The position numbers and the translations under genes are program-made. The notes beneath the pieces are model-generated. The model worked only from the letters and a program-made list of their open reading frames with translations, did not search any database and was not told where the DNA came from. From the NCBI RefSeq assembly GCF_900169175.1, contig NZ_FXZM01000012.1, forward strand, positions 1 through 64,000: a DNA stretch of 64,000 nucleotides, in the 5' to 3' direction. Below are positions 45,313 to 57,209 of this stretch, in pieces (positions within the stretch are counted from its first letter, which is position 1; the number at the start of each line of letters is the position of its first letter). Source of the stretch: Brevibacterium jeotgali. Its GTDB lineage: Bacteria; Actinomycetota; Actinomycetes; Actinomycetales; Brevibacteriaceae.

Positions 45313-46947
45313 ATGGCGGAACTGACAATCAGCCCGGAGGAGATCCGGGCCGCTCTGGGGAAGTTCGTCGAATCGTACTCGCCCCAGGCGGGAGAGAAGA
45401 CCGAGGTCGGCACTGTCGTCACGGCCGGCGACGGCATCGCCACCGTGTCCGGTCTGCCCGGCACCATGGCCAACGAGCTGCTGCGCTTCGAAGACGGCAC
45501 CCTCGGACTCGCACAGAACCTGGACGAGCGCGAGATCGGCGCCGTGGTCCTCGGTGAGTTCTCTGGAATCGCAGAGGGCCAGCAGGTCTTCGGCACCGGC
45601 GAAGTGCTCTCCGTTCCCGTGGGCGACGGATACATGGGCCGCGTCGTCAATCCTCTGGGCGAGGCCATCGACGGCCTCGGCGAGATCGAGTCCGTGGGCC
45701 GCCGTGAGCTCGAGCTCCAGGCTCCGGGCGTCATGGATCGCAAGGAGGTCAAGGAGCCGCTCGAGACGGGTCTGAAGGCCATCGACGCGATGATCCCGGT
45801 GGGCCGTGGACAGCGCCAGCTGATCATCGGCGACCGCAAGACGGGCAAGACCGCCCTCGCGCTCGACACCATCATCAACCAGAAGGCCAACTGGGAGTCC
45901 GGCGACCCGAAGAAGCAGGTCCGCTGCATCTACGTCGCCTGTGGCCAGAAGGGCTCGACGATCGCATCGGTCCGTCGCTCCCTCGAGGAGCACGGCGCGC
46001 TGGAGTACACGACGATCGTCGCCTCGCCGGCGTCCGATCCGGCTGGCTTCAAGTACCTCGCTCCCTACGCGGGCTCCGCTATCGGCCAGCACTGGATGTA
46101 CGAGGGCAAGCACGTCCTCATCGTCTTCGACGACCTGTCCAAGCAGGCCGAGGCATACCGTGCGATCTCGCTGCTGCTGCGCCGTCCGCCGGGCCGTGAG
46201 GCCTACCCGGGCGACGTGTTCTACCTGCACTCGCGTCTGCTCGAGCGCTGCGCGAAGCTGTCGGACGACATGGGCGGCGGATCGATGACCGGACTTCCGA
46301 TCATCGAGACGAAGGCCAACGACGTCGGCGCGTTCATCCCCACGAACGTCATCTCCATCACCGACGGACAGATCTTCCTGCAGTCGGACCTCTTCAATTC
46401 CAATCAGCGTCCGGCGGTCGATGTGGGCGTCTCCGTGTCCCGCGTCGGCGGCTCTGCCCAGCGCAAGCCGCTGCGCGGTGTGTCGGGCACGCTGAAGATC
46501 TCGCTGGCGCAGTACCGCTCACTCGAGGCGTTCGCGATGTTCGCGTCGGACCTCGATGCGGCGACGCGCCGTCAGCTCGATCGTGGCGCGCGTCTGATGG
46601 AGCTCCTCAAGCAGGGGCAGTTCGAGCCGATGCCCTCAGAGCGCCAGACGGTGTCGATCTGGGCCGGCTCGGAAGGTCATCTGGACGAGGTCCCGGTCTC
46701 CGACGTGCTGCGCTTCGAGTCGGAGTTCCACTCCTACCTCGAGCGCAAGACGGACATCTTCGATCAGATCGCCGGGCTGAGCGACAAGCTCTCCGGGGGC
46801 CTCAAGGATGCGCTCACCGACGCTGTCGAGGAGTTCAAGAAGGAGTTCCAGTCGTCCGGCGACGAGGCTGCTGCCGGTTCGGGAGACGCCGCTGCTGCGG
46901 AGTCCTCCGACATCGAGCAGGAGCAGATCGTCAAGCGGAAGCGCTGA
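45313..46947 (+). CDS. atpA: ATP synthase F1 subunit alpha
   Basis: 544 aa. Walker [15 protein letters not shown] (about 170-183), [30 protein letters not shown], and the conserved [17 protein letters not shown] segment with the arginine finger. Non-catalytic nucleotide site of F1. The C-terminal tail (about 505-544) is Ala/Ser/Glu-rich with a basic end KRKR, like the extended tail that lowers ATP hydrolysis in mycobacteria (inference). Own ribosome site AAGGAAGCAGGG. Confidence 0.97.
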   Translation: MAELTISPEEIRAALGKFVESYSPQAGEKTEVGTVVTAGDGIATVSGLPGTMANELLRFEDGTLGLAQNLDEREIGAVVLGEFSGIAEGQQVFGTGEVLSVPVGDGYMGRVVNPLGEAIDGLGEIESVGRRELELQAPGVMDRKEVKEPLETGLKAIDAMIPVGRGQRQLIIGDRKTGKTALALDTIINQKANWESGDPKKQVRCIYVACGQKGSTIASVRRSLEEHGALEYTTIVASPASDPAGFKYLAPYAGSAIGQHWMYEGKHVLIVFDDLSKQAEAYRAISLLLRRPPGREAYPGDVFYLHSRLLERCAKLSDDMGGGSMTGLPIIETKANDVGAFIPTNVISITDGQIFLQSDLFNSNQRPAVDVGVSVSRVGGSAQRKPLRGVSGTLKISLAQYRSLEAFAMFASDLDAATRRQLDRGARLMELLKQGQFEPMPSERQTVSIWAGSEGHLDEVPVSDVLRFESEFHSYLERKTDIFDQIAGLSDKLSGGLKDALTDAVEEFKKEFQSSGDEAAAGSGDAAAAESSDIEQEQIVKRKR

Positions 46948-46987
46948 GGTCGTCCGACGTGCACGCCACGACTGAAAGGAAGTGCTG

Positions 46988-49409
<2,422 letters not shown>

Positions 49410-49412
49410 CCG

Positions 49413-49676
49413 ATGGCCGTGCTGACAGTCGTCGTCGTCTCCGCCGACCGTGAGGTCTGGACGGGCGAGGCCACGCGTGTCGTGGCACGCACCACCGAAG
49501 GCGAGATCGGCATCCTCGCCGGCCACGAGCCCCTGATGGGGCTTGTGGCCGGGGGAGAGGTCCGCATTCTCACGACGGCCGGTGACACCGTCCGCGCGCA
49601 GGCGAATGGAGGATTCCTGTCGGTGGCGAACGACAGGGTCTCCGTGGTCGCCGACGCGGCCGAGATCGTGGACTGA
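49413..49676 (+). CDS. atpC: ATP synthase F1 subunit epsilon
   Basis: 87 aa: only the N-terminal beta-sandwich domain (VVSADREVWTGEATRVVART, EGEIGILAGHEPLMGLV). The C-terminal two-helix domain, which blocks rotation in E. coli, is absent, so inhibition by epsilon is limited. The length is short even for actinobacteria (about 120 in mycobacteria). It begins three bases after the atpD stop. Confidence 0.92.
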   Translation: MAVLTVVVVSADREVWTGEATRVVARTTEGEIGILAGHEPLMGLVAGGEVRILTTAGDTVRAQANGGFLSVANDRVSVVADAAEIVD

Positions 49677-49698
49677 GAAGTCCCCGGGAAGAAGCGAC

Positions 49699-50157
49699 GT
49701 GCTTGCATCCGTTCTGCTGATCATTCTGCTCTCGTCGGTCGGAGCGGCTGTGGTCATCGTCGTGCTCTTCACCGTCAGGCGCCGGTCGCTCACTCGAGCG
49801 GCCGGCGCTTTCGACTGCTCTTTCGAGCCCCTCGAGAAGCCGGGGGTATGGCGACTGGGCGTCGCCGTCTTCGGCGTATCCGCGCTCGACTGGTACCCGG
49901 TCTTCAGTCTTCGACCGCACCCCAGCTTCATCCTCCCGCGCGCCGATCTCGAGATCGTCGAGCGCGGGAGTCCCGCTGACGGCGAGGAGTACTCCCTGCT
50001 GCCGGACGCGCAGGTGATCGTCTGCCGCTACGATGTTCATCGCGGGTCGCCCAAGACGATACGGCTGGCCCTCGACGGGGAGGCGCTCTCCGGCTTCTCC
50101 TCCTGGCTCGAGTCCGCGCCCCCGGGCGCCAACCATACGATGGGACGGTTCACATGA
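49699..50157 (+). CDS. DUF2550-family membrane-anchored protein
   Basis: 152 aa. One N-terminal membrane helix (about residues 2-26) and a soluble domain with [27 protein letters not shown] and [12 protein letters not shown], a DUF2550 (Rv1312 type) signature. Always found after atpC in actinobacteria and often before murA; its role is unknown. It overlaps the murA start by ATGA, so envelope synthesis is coupled to this operon. GTG start 49699. Confidence 0.85.
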   Translation: MLASVLLIILLSSVGAAVVIVVLFTVRRRSLTRAAGAFDCSFEPLEKPGVWRLGVAVFGVSALDWYPVFSLRPHPSFILPRADLEIVERGSPADGEEYSLLPDAQVIVCRYDVHRGSPKTIRLALDGEALSGFSSWLESAPPGANHTMGRFT

Positions 50158-51455
50158 GGCACGTCTTCGTCATCGAGGGCCCTGCGGTCCTGTCCGGCGA
50201 CGTGACGGTGACGGGTGCGAAGAACTCCGTCCTGAAGCTCATGGCCGCGACGCTGCTGGCTCCCGGCCGTTCGGTCATCTCGAACGTCCCGGCCATCGCA
50301 GATGTCCGGATCATGTGCGAACTGCTCCATCGCCTCGGGTGCGGCATCGACTACGACGCCGGCGCCGGCACAGTAGCGATCGATGTACCGGAAGCGCCCG
50401 GCATCACTGCAGACTACGAACTCGTGAGGCTCATGCGGGCCTCGATCTCCGTGCTCGGGCCCCTGGTGGGACGGATGCACGCAGCCGAGGTCGCCGTCCC
50501 CGGCGGCGATGCCATCGGCTCCCGTGGGCTCGACATGCACCAGCACGGACTGGAGCAGTTGGGTGCAGACGTGAGCCTGGAGCACGGGTACTTCGTCGCC
50601 AGCGCCCCGAACGGGCTGCGTGGTACTGACATCTCTCTGCCGTTCCCGTCCGTGGGTGCGACGGAGAACCTCGTGATGGCGTCTGTCCTGGCCCGCGGTG
50701 TGACGACGATCGAGAATGTGGCGAAGGAGCCGGAGATCGTCGACATCTGCGAGATGCTCGTGGAGATGGGTGCTGACATCGAGGGGATCGGCACATCCCG
50801 CCTCGTGGTGACGGGGGTGCCGGGCCTGCGCCCGGTCGATCACCGGTGTGTGGGCGACCGCATCGTGGCGGGGACGTGGGCGTTCGCCGCTGCGGCGACG
50901 GGTGGTGACGTCACTGTGCACGGGGTGGAGCTCGATCTCCTCCCGAACGTCGCGGACAAGCTCGTGGAAGCGGGTGCCAGGGTCGAACCGGTGGTATCCG
51001 AAGACCCTGCGATCGCAGGATTCCGCGTCATCGGTCCCTCGCGACCACGACCGATCAGGGTGTCGACTCTGCCCTTCCCCGGGTTCCCCACCGACCTTCA
51101 GCCGTTCGTCATCACTCTCAATGCGGTCGCCGATGGTGTGGGACTGCTGACCGAGAACCTGTTCGAGGCGCGGTGGCGGTTCGTGAATGAGCTGTCGCGG
51201 CTGGGTGCCAGGGTGAGCATCGACGGCAACCACGCATTGGTGACCGGTACGGATTCTCTGTCCGGCGCTGAAGTCGAGGCGAGTGATATCCGCGCGGGCG
51301 CGGGTCTCGTCGTTGCGGGTCTGACCGCTGGTGGACGGACTGAGGTGTCAGGCGTCGACCACATCGAGCGCGGGTACGAGCACTTCGTGGAGAAGCTGAC
51401 TCAGCTGGGGGCGTCGGTCGAGCGAGTGGAGAAGCCGGACACCGTCATCCCGTGA
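50154..51455 (+). CDS. murA: UDP-N-acetylglucosamine 1-carboxyvinyltransferase
   Basis: 433 aa. First committed peptidoglycan step: enolpyruvate transfer to UDP-GlcNAc. [15 protein letters not shown] (Lys/Asn of the active site), [13 protein letters not shown] and [19 protein letters not shown]. The residue at the classic fosfomycin Cys (Cys115 of E. coli) is Asp119 here, which blocks fosfomycin alkylation as in M. tuberculosis MurA. Other MurA residues look intact. Closely follows DUF2550 (ATGA). Confidence 0.96.
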   Translation: MRHVFVIEGPAVLSGDVTVTGAKNSVLKLMAATLLAPGRSVISNVPAIADVRIMCELLHRLGCGIDYDAGAGTVAIDVPEAPGITADYELVRLMRASISVLGPLVGRMHAAEVAVPGGDAIGSRGLDMHQHGLEQLGADVSLEHGYFVASAPNGLRGTDISLPFPSVGATENLVMASVLARGVTTIENVAKEPEIVDICEMLVEMGADIEGIGTSRLVVTGVPGLRPVDHRCVGDRIVAGTWAFAAAATGGDVTVHGVELDLLPNVADKLVEAGARVEPVVSEDPAIAGFRVIGPSRPRPIRVSTLPFPGFPTDLQPFVITLNAVADGVGLLTENLFEARWRFVNELSRLGARVSIDGNHALVTGTDSLSGAEVEASDIRAGAGLVVAGLTAGGRTEVSGVDHIERGYEHFVEKLTQLGASVERVEKPDTVIP

Positions 51456-51474
51456 GGCACGGCCATCCCGTGCC
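51456..51474 (+). terminator. Short hairpin after murA
   Basis: GGCACGG-CCATC-CCGTGCC, seven pairs, starting directly after the murA stop. Weak compared with others in the window. Confidence 0.45.
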
Positions 51475-51557
51475 GCGCTGCTGCACGTGAGGCGTGGTGC
51501 TGCAGGTGGTGGGATCCGGTCTCGATTCTCCGGGGCGTCCCTGGCGGGCCAGCCCGG

Positions 51558-52253
51558 TCAGAACAGGCGAGTCTCCGGGTCATCCATCCCGCGCAGGGCG
51601 TCGTAGTCGAGGACGACGCATCGGATGCCGCGGTCCTCGGCGAGTGTACGCGCCTGCGGCTTGATCTCCTGAGCTGCGAAGACGCCGGTGACGGGCGCGA
51701 GTGTGGCGTCGCGATTCATGAGCTCGAGATAGCGCGTGAGCTGTTCGACGCCGTCGATGCCGCCGCGCCGCTTGATCTCCACCGCGATGGACGAGCCTGC
51801 TGAGTCACGCGCGAGGATGTCGACGGGACCGATCGCAGTCATGTACTCCCGCCGCACAGTGGTGTATCCGTCGCCGAGGGTGTCGATGTGCTCGGCGAGC
51901 AGCTCCTGCAGATGGGCTTCGACGCCGTCCTTGACGAGGCCCGGGTCGGTGCCCAGCTCCTGCTCGATCTCCGTCACGACCTCTGCGATGGAGATGACCA
52001 GCGTGTCGTCAGTCTTCTTCTGGCGAACGGTCCAGATCTCCGAGAAGCCGGCTTCGACCTGGATCGCTGAGGGATCGTCGATGCGCATCGAACAGGGCGG
52101 CGACATCCAGTTGAGCGGTTTGTAGGAGCCACCGTCCGAATGGACCAGCACACTGCCGTCCGCTTTGATCATGAGGACCCTCATGGCCAGGGGGAGATGC
52201 GCGGACAGACGTCCGGCATAGTCGACCTGGCACTTCGCAATCACGACTCGCAC
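51558..52253 (-). CDS. nucS: Mismatch-specific endonuclease NucS/EndoMS
   Basis: 231 aa. The N-terminal DNA-binding domain starts [20 protein letters not shown]; the C-terminal nuclease domain has GPVDILARD and [20 protein letters not shown] (active-site Asp and Glu-x-Lys). The last residues ETRLF form a sliding-clamp-binding end. In actinobacteria NucS cuts both strands at mismatches and replaces MutS/MutL. GTG 52253 fits the family start; a TAGTGT box (52267-52262 on the minus strand) ends eight bases upstream, suggesting a leaderless RNA. Divergent from the zinc-ribbon gene. Confidence 0.94.
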   Translation of the reverse strand: MRVVIAKCQVDYAGRLSAHLPLAMRVLMIKADGSVLVHSDGGSYKPLNWMSPPCSMRIDDPSAIQVEAGFSEIWTVRQKKTDDTLVISIAEVVTEIEQELGTDPGLVKDGVEAHLQELLAEHIDTLGDGYTTVRREYMTAIGPVDILARDSAGSSIAVEIKRRGGIDGVEQLTRYLELMNRDATLAPVTGVFAAQEIKPQARTLAEDRGIRCVVLDYDALRGMDDPETRLF

Positions 52254-52284
52254 AGGCGTCAACACTACGTGAGACACTGGTGTC

Positions 52285-52584
52285 ATGCCACGTTCGTCCT
52301 CTTCGCGCCGCGCCAACAAATGGCAGCGTCCGGCTCGTGAGCTGTCGGCCGGATTCGCGACCCGCCGGCGGATCGATGATGCGCGTGATGGTCAATGGGT
52401 CGTGCAGCAGACCTCGGGCACATCGTCCGGGAAGGTCTATACGTGTCCCGGGTGTCAGCAGGACCTCTCCGCGTCGACTCCGCACACCATCGCATGGCGC
52501 GAGGTCGCGGCCTACGGACTCGGTACGGGACCAGAGGCGCGGCGCCATTGGCACACCCACTGCTTTCGGGGACGTCGCCGCTGA
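52285..52584 (+). CDS. Conserved zinc-ribbon-like protein next to nucS
   Basis: 99 aa. Basic N-terminus ([17 protein letters not shown]), then a candidate zinc site: [21 protein letters not shown] with Cys-x2-Cys and a conserved His, then [14 protein letters not shown]. This form is found beside nucS in many actinobacteria, often labelled ATP/GTP-binding, but no nucleotide motif is present. It might help repair, but its role is not known. It shares a 31-base promoter gap with nucS that holds GACAC-TG-GTGTC (52272-52283). Confidence 0.7.
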   Translation: MPRSSSSRRANKWQRPARELSAGFATRRRIDDARDGQWVVQQTSGTSSGKVYTCPGCQQDLSASTPHTIAWREVAAYGLGTGPEARRHWHTHCFRGRRR

Positions 52585-52688
52585 CCGCGCGCAGCGGACC
52601 GGGTGGGGGCTGCAGTGCGGCCGCTCGAGCTGTGCGGGTCCTCTGCGGTGCCGACTCTCTGGTGCCGGACGTGCGGGGCCTGCGGCGA

Positions 52689-52716
52689 GGGGCCTGTCGT
52701 GCGGGGCCTGTCGTGC
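52689..52716. repeat. Tandem 14-bp duplication
   Basis: GGGGCCTGTCGTGC occurs twice with no gap (52689-52702, 52703-52716). Confidence 0.85.
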
Positions 52717-52875
52717 GGGATCCGCACCGAATGTCTGCGCTGAAGGGCCTCCCGGGGTCTTCTGGGCGTGTACTGCTCCCCGTGCTGGGCTCCTCCTGAC
52801 AGGTGTCGTGGCGGTCGGATCGCACGGCTGGATCTCCCGGTTCCAGCAACCTCGACTCTCTCCGCGTGCGTCGTG

Positions 52876-52916
52876 CAGATGCCCTGCAGCTCCGAACAGA
52901 TGCCCTGCAGTTCCGA
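52876..52916. repeat. Tandem 21-bp repeat, two copies
   Basis: CAGATGCCCTGCAGCTCCGA (52876-52895) recurs at 52897-52916 with one C-to-T change; one extra base separates them, so the period is 21, a multiple of three. Confidence 0.8.
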
Positions 52917-53123
52917 CGTCGTGCCATTCTGGACCGTCTCACCTGCACTGTTGCTGCCGACGTGTCGTAGTTCGTCGCTGTGTCCGTGCCTTCGAATAGT
53001 GTGTAGAACATCAATGGTGATGGTCCTTCACCCGCCGGTGACGGTGTGGAGTGACGGATCGTGTGGCGGCTGTGTTCTGTGCAGTGGCACGTGCTTCGAG
53101 GGAGAGGCGAGGGGCGAGGGGCG

Positions 53124-55154
53124 ATGACGGAGGATCTGGCGGGCGGCCGTCTCCGGAGTGAGGATGCGGGTGGTCCTGTCCGGCTGCTCACAGTCGCGGA
53201 TGTGCGCGCCGCCATCGGCCGGGTCGCTGCTGGTCGGTTCGGGGTGTCGGGTCCACTGTCGTGGTCGTTCGGGTCGCAGCCCGGTGTGGATGCTGCCGCG
53301 ACTGAGTCCCCTGCGGTCTCGCCATCGGCTGTGGGAGGGACTGTGTCTGCGGCCACCTCGGCTCGTCTGCTCGGCGACTGGTCGGACACTGCCGGGGTGG
53401 TGGGGCGCATGCGGGCGGTGGAGTCTGCTCAGTTGGCGGCGTTCCTTCTCACTCGGGCGCTGAATCGTGAGGGCGGTGAAGGGGAGCTGGAGGCGTTCCT
53501 CGCCGCTCCGGAACCAGGGCCTGGGGCGGATCCTGCTGTTCAGTCGCAGGCTCCGAAGGGCTCTCCCGCAGGGTCTGCGGTTGGTGCGTATGACGATCCG
53601 CGGATCTCGACGCGGGCGCGTGGGCTGTTGGCCAGTGAGGACATGGTCGTGGTCGCAGCGACGCTGCGTACGAAGCTGGAGGTCGCCCGAAGGACCTGTG
53701 CCCGGGCGATCGTGTCGTTCATCGGGCTGCACAATCTGCTGTCCTCGGTGGTGGTGGGACGGTTGTCGGCGGAGCGGGTTGAGCGTCTGCATGTCCGGAT
53801 CGATGATGCCCTCCTGCCGCTCGGGGAGGTGCAGGCTCTGGATGGGTTCCTCGATGGTCTGGATGCGGGATTGTCGTTGGATCAGTTCGAGAAGCAGGCA
53901 AGGATGCGGATCCGCATCCTGGATCCTGTGCCTGCTGATCCGGATGCTGCGCGGAAGAAGCGGTGTGTGCGGATCGAACGGCGGGATGATGACACGGCTG
54001 TGCTGGAGATGGTGGGTCCGATCGGTGTGATCGAGGCGCTGTTCCAGCGGCTGCGGGCGACGGCCAGAGCGATTCGGCGGCAGGAGATCGGTGCGCTCGG
54101 GCTCGCGAAGGACGGCCAGGACCTGGATGCGAAGGGACTGGCGGGTCGGTTATCGGATGATCGGCGGGTGGCGGAGTTGATGTTCGACTTGCTGGCCGGT
54201 GCGCGTCCGCGGACTCAGGTCCGTGTCGGCCCGGTGAAGTCTTCGGATGCGGGTCGGGGCGCGGCGGAAGCGAGCGTGCAGGCTGGCGGTGCTGGCGGTG
54301 GGACGGCTGCGGCTGGTGCGGGGCGTGGGGCTGATGTTCCTGAGGGTTCGTTCGTGGATGTGCTGTGCCCGACGGATGGTGAGTGGTTGCGGAAGCAGGC
54401 GCAGGTGACGGTCACGGTGCCGGTCTCGACGGTGCTGTCGTTGGACGATCGGCCGGGGCGAGTGAACGGGGATGTGCCGGTGTCTGCGGAATTCTGCCGG
54501 GACGCGGCTGGGTATGCGACGTCGTGGTATCGGGTGCTGACGGATCCGGCGACGAGCATCGTGACGGATCATGTTGCGCAGACGTATGAGCCGACTGCCG
54601 GGATGCGTCGGACGGTGCGGGCGAAGTGGCGGACGTGCACGGTGCCGGGGTGCAGTCATCCGGCGGGGTGGTGTGAGATCGAGCATTGCTGTCGGTTCTC
54701 GAGGGTGGATCCTGCATCGGGCGGATTGACGGTGATGGAGAACCTGCATGCGATGTGCAAGCACCATCATCAGTTGAAGACGATGGGCACGATTCGGCTG
54801 CAGCGTCTTGGTCGGAATGAAGTGGCGTGGGTGCTGCCGTTGGGGGTGACCGCGTCGACGAGTCCGCCGCCGCTGGCAGCGGGGTTGGATCCTCCAGATC
54901 CCGAGGTGCTGTTGGCGCAGGCGGATCGGTTCGATCGGGCGCCGGTCGGGGAAGGATACGCAGGGCCGGATCTATTCACCACGATCCCAGCATCAAGCGG
55001 ATCAGACGAACCAGACGGCCGAGGCAGGCCCGACGATCTCGGCGACCCCGGTGCACCCAGCGAACGCGAGGAGCCTGACGACCTCGACGACCTCGACGAC
55101 CTGAACGACCCTGATGACCCCGATCGTGACAGCGAGGTTCCACCACCGTTCTGA
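53124..55154 (+). CDS. DUF222-HNH endonuclease-domain protein (13E12 family)
   Basis: 676 aa. Central DUF222 (about residues 60-420) and C-terminal HNH (about 510-555): CTVPGCSHPAGWCEIEH, NLHAMCKHHHQLK with paired Cys and HH metal ligands. An Ala/Gly-rich insert (about 370-400) separates the parts, and the end (about 610-676) is acidic, rich in Asp/Glu/Pro. These genes are abundant and repeated in actinobacteria; often they are recombination hot spots. Substrate and role are unknown. ATG 53124 was chosen after GAGGGGCG; an earlier ATG would add 21 residues of odd make-up. Codon use is less GC-rich at third positions than in nearby core genes. Confidence 0.88.
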   Translation: MTEDLAGGRLRSEDAGGPVRLLTVADVRAAIGRVAAGRFGVSGPLSWSFGSQPGVDAAATESPAVSPSAVGGTVSAATSARLLGDWSDTAGVVGRMRAVESAQLAAFLLTRALNREGGEGELEAFLAAPEPGPGADPAVQSQAPKGSPAGSAVGAYDDPRISTRARGLLASEDMVVVAATLRTKLEVARRTCARAIVSFIGLHNLLSSVVVGRLSAERVERLHVRIDDALLPLGEVQALDGFLDGLDAGLSLDQFEKQARMRIRILDPVPADPDAARKKRCVRIERRDDDTAVLEMVGPIGVIEALFQRLRATARAIRRQEIGALGLAKDGQDLDAKGLAGRLSDDRRVAELMFDLLAGARPRTQVRVGPVKSSDAGRGAAEASVQAGGAGGGTAAAGAGRGADVPEGSFVDVLCPTDGEWLRKQAQVTVTVPVSTVLSLDDRPGRVNGDVPVSAEFCRDAAGYATSWYRVLTDPATSIVTDHVAQTYEPTAGMRRTVRAKWRTCTVPGCSHPAGWCEIEHCCRFSRVDPASGGLTVMENLHAMCKHHHQLKTMGTIRLQRLGRNEVAWVLPLGVTASTSPPPLAAGLDPPDPEVLLAQADRFDRAPVGEGYAGPDLFTTIPASSGSDEPDGRGRPDDLGDPGAPSEREEPDDLDDLDDLNDPDDPDRDSEVPPPF

Positions 55155-55235
55155 CGGCAGGGGCAGGAGTGGGTCCAGACCCGCCCCTCGGGAGTGTGCT
55201 CGGCTTCGTCCCGACACGAGCGGCCCCACATCACC

Positions 55236-55323
55236 CTGACGGGGATCGGCGCGCCTCTCTGACTGGGATCGGCACGTCTCCCTGACGGGGATCGGCGCCC
55301 CTCACTGACCGGGTTCGGCCGCG
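55236..55323. repeat. Tandem 23-bp repeat, about 3.8 copies
   Basis: Units begin at 55236, 55259, 55282 and 55305 (CTGACGGGGATCGGC, CTGACTGGGATCGGC, CTGACGGGGATCGGC, CTGACCGGGTTCGGC) with a variable 8-base tail. A minisatellite-like array right after the HNH gene. Confidence 0.9.
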
Positions 55324-55363
55324 TCGTGCCCACAGCGGATCGCTCGCCTGTCAGCCGGGACGA

Positions 55364-55456
55364 GCGCACAGGCACAGAGTGGCGCGAGACGCACAGGCAC
55401 AGAGTCGCGCGAAACCACGCAAACAGCCGCGCGAAACGCGCAGGCTCAGAGCCACC
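55364..55456. repeat. Degenerate tandem repeat of about 26 bp
   Basis: Copies of GCACAGGCACAGAGTSGCGCGA recur at about 55366 and 55391, then decayed forms (CACGCAAACAGCCGCGCGAAAC; GCGCAGGCTCAGAGCC). Separate in sequence from the 23-bp array. Confidence 0.7.
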
Positions 55457-55533
55457 CGAATGGTGGAGCAGAGCCGCTCGGGGACCCGCGCGGGTCGATC
55501 GGCCAGAAGTCTGCGAGCCGCAGGCAGAGACAG

Positions 55534-55565
55534 CTGTGGCCGAGCGGAGCACCGCTCGGCCACAG
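55534..55565. terminator. Bidirectional terminator between HNH and DivIVA-like genes
   Basis: A perfect 14-bp stem CTGTGGCCGAGCGG with its complement and an AGCA loop, between convergent genes. Confidence 0.8.
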
Positions 55566-55586
55566 CCGTCATCACATCCCAGGGAC

Positions 55587-57209
55587 TCAGCGCGGGCGGT
55601 TGTTCGCCTGGGGGCGTCCGTGCAGGGTGGTGGACGGTTTACCAGCCGATCCACCGGCTGCGTCGTCGGCCGACTCGGCAGTGCCGTCGCTGTCGACGGC
55701 TTCGTCCTCGTCGCCCTGATCAGGCTCGTCCTCGTCGTCCTGATCGGCTGCGTCGTCGGCAGCCTCCGGCGCGGGGTCATCCGTCTCTGCATCGACGATC
55801 ACGGCTTCGGCGTCGTCCGGATCCACGGCACCCTCAGAAGCCGATGCCGTGTCGTCGACCGACATCTCGTCGGTGTCCTGGTCGCCGTCCGCTCCAGCCT
55901 CGGTGCCGAATCCAGCCTCCGCGCGAAGAGCCTTGAGCTCTTCCTCGTCCGCGATCTTCTCCGTGGGAACAGCGCCTGCCGCCACTCGTTCCGCGCTGGG
56001 CTCCTTCGGATCGTCGGACGTGGGAAGGAGGCCCGGGTTCGCGAACATGGAGCGGAGCTGGTCGAGCTGCGCCGCAATGGTCTTCCGCTGCTTCGTGAGC
56101 AGATCGACCTGCGACTGCGCGGACTGCACGTTCCGGCGGGATTCGGCCTGCGATTCCTCGATAGTCGCTTCCGCAGTCGCACGCGCTTCACTGATCAGCG
56201 TCTGCGCGCGCTTCTTCCCGTCCGCAATGATCGTGTCGGCCTGTTCGACGGCGTCATTGCGGGTGTGCTCGGCACGCTCCGTCGCCGCCTTGGCGTCGGC
56301 CTCGGCCTTCTCTGCGCGTTCCTGTGCTTCCTTGAAGACTCGGTCGTTCTCCGCCTTCGACGTGTCGAAGCGCTCCTTCTCCGACTTCTCGAACTCGCTC
56401 TTCTTCGTGGCGAGCTCGAGATCGAGGGCCTCCGATGCCTTCCGCGTCTCCTCCTCGCGGGACTTCGCGTCCGCCAGCAGGGCGTCAGCCTTCTCCTGTG
56501 CGTCCTCGCGAAGTGCGTCGGCCTCCGTCTGCGCTGCAGCACGCAGTTCATCGGCTTCGGTCTTCGCCTCGCTGCGCACGCGTGCGGCCGCCTCTTCCGC
56601 GTCGGCGCGCATAGTGGCGAGCTCCCTGGTGAGGGATTCGCGGGAGTCCGATGCTTCGGCCGTTGCGGTGGAACGCAGGCGCTCAGCTTCGCGCTCCGCC
56701 GAGGCGAGGGTCTCCTTCGCCTTCTTGTCGGCAGCGGTGATCGTCTCCGACGCGCGCAGTTCTGCGGACGAGGTGATCGCCTCGGCCTCGGAGCGTGCGC
56801 CGCTCAGGGTGTCATCGGACTCAGTGCGCATGCGGGCGCGCTGACCAGCGGCGTCTGCGCGGGCCTTGTTGCGGATCGTCTCCGCATCGGCAGTCGCCTG
56901 GGCCAGCGTCTCGCGAGCCTGGGACTCTGCGATCTTGAGCAGGTGGTCGATTCTGGTGCCCGGCGCTCCGTCCGTCTCCGGCTGGGCGTTCGCGGCCTTC
57001 TTGAGCTGCTGCTTGGCCTCGGACAGCTCTCCTGCGACCTGCAGCTTCGCACGGTCCGCGCTGATCACCTGACTGCGTGCGTCCTTGAGCGCCTTGCGCA
57101 GGGAGTCGATCTCCTTCTTGAGCTGCCCGATGCGCGTATCGACTTCACTCTTCTCGTAGCCGCGCATCGCGGTGCGGAACTCTTCTGGAGGCGTCACTGA
57201 GGCTCCCAT
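55587..57209 (-). CDS. Long coiled-coil protein with DivIVA-like N-terminus
   Basis: 540 aa. The start FRTAMRGYEKSEVDTRIGQL resembles the DivIVA/Wag31 N-terminal membrane-curvature motif. Residues about 30-380 are almost pure coiled coil (Ala, Glu, Arg, Lys with heptad spacing; AEA and EAE runs), then an acidic, disordered tail (about 410-540) rich in Asp/Glu. This layout fits polar scaffolds such as DivIVA or Scy-like proteins that place cell-wall synthesis. The length is about twice that of Wag31. ATG 57209; a TAGAGT box lies at 57327-57332 (minus). Confidence 0.75.
   Translation of the reverse strand: MGASVTPPEEFRTAMRGYEKSEVDTRIGQLKKEIDSLRKALKDARSQVISADRAKLQVAGELSEAKQQLKKAANAQPETDGAPGTRIDHLLKIAESQARETLAQATADAETIRNKARADAAGQRARMRTESDDTLSGARSEAEAITSSAELRASETITAADKKAKETLASAEREAERLRSTATAEASDSRESLTRELATMRADAEEAAARVRSEAKTEADELRAAAQTEADALREDAQEKADALLADAKSREEETRKASEALDLELATKKSEFEKSEKERFDTSKAENDRVFKEAQERAEKAEADAKAATERAEHTRNDAVEQADTIIADGKKRAQTLISEARATAEATIEESQAESRRNVQSAQSQVDLLTKQRKTIAAQLDQLRSMFANPGLLPTSDDPKEPSAERVAAGAVPTEKIADEEELKALRAEAGFGTEAGADGDQDTDEMSVDDTASASEGAVDPDDAEAVIVDAETDDPAPEAADDAADQDDEDEPDQGDEDEAVDSDGTAESADDAAGGSAGKPSTTLHGRPQANNRPR

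Larger units (their letters stand above)
52585..53123. other. 539-base gap before the DUF222-HNH gene, no gene supported
   Basis: No frame here looks like a known protein. It holds two short tandem repeats (listed apart), G/T-rich composition unlike the flanking genes, and a possible promoter near 53000 (TAGTGT, TAGAAC). It may be the worn remains of a former gene; one frame at 52870-52970 is open with a 21-base in-frame repeat but has no recognisable match. Confidence 0.5.
55155..55586. other. 432-base gap with two tandem-repeat blocks and a terminator
   Basis: Between the convergent HNH gene and the DivIVA-like gene. It holds a 23-bp array, a degenerate array of about 26 bp, and a 14-bp hairpin near the right side, all listed apart. 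No coding gene is supported. Confidence 0.6.

Noticed and set aside
52870-52980. Short open frame with an in-frame 21-base repeat as a gene
   Set aside because: No start with a ribosome site and no recognisable family. Repeat slippage explains it.
55236-55456. CRISPR array
   Set aside because: The units are contiguous with no spacer sequences of constant length, and no cas genes are near. These are minisatellite-like tandem repeats.
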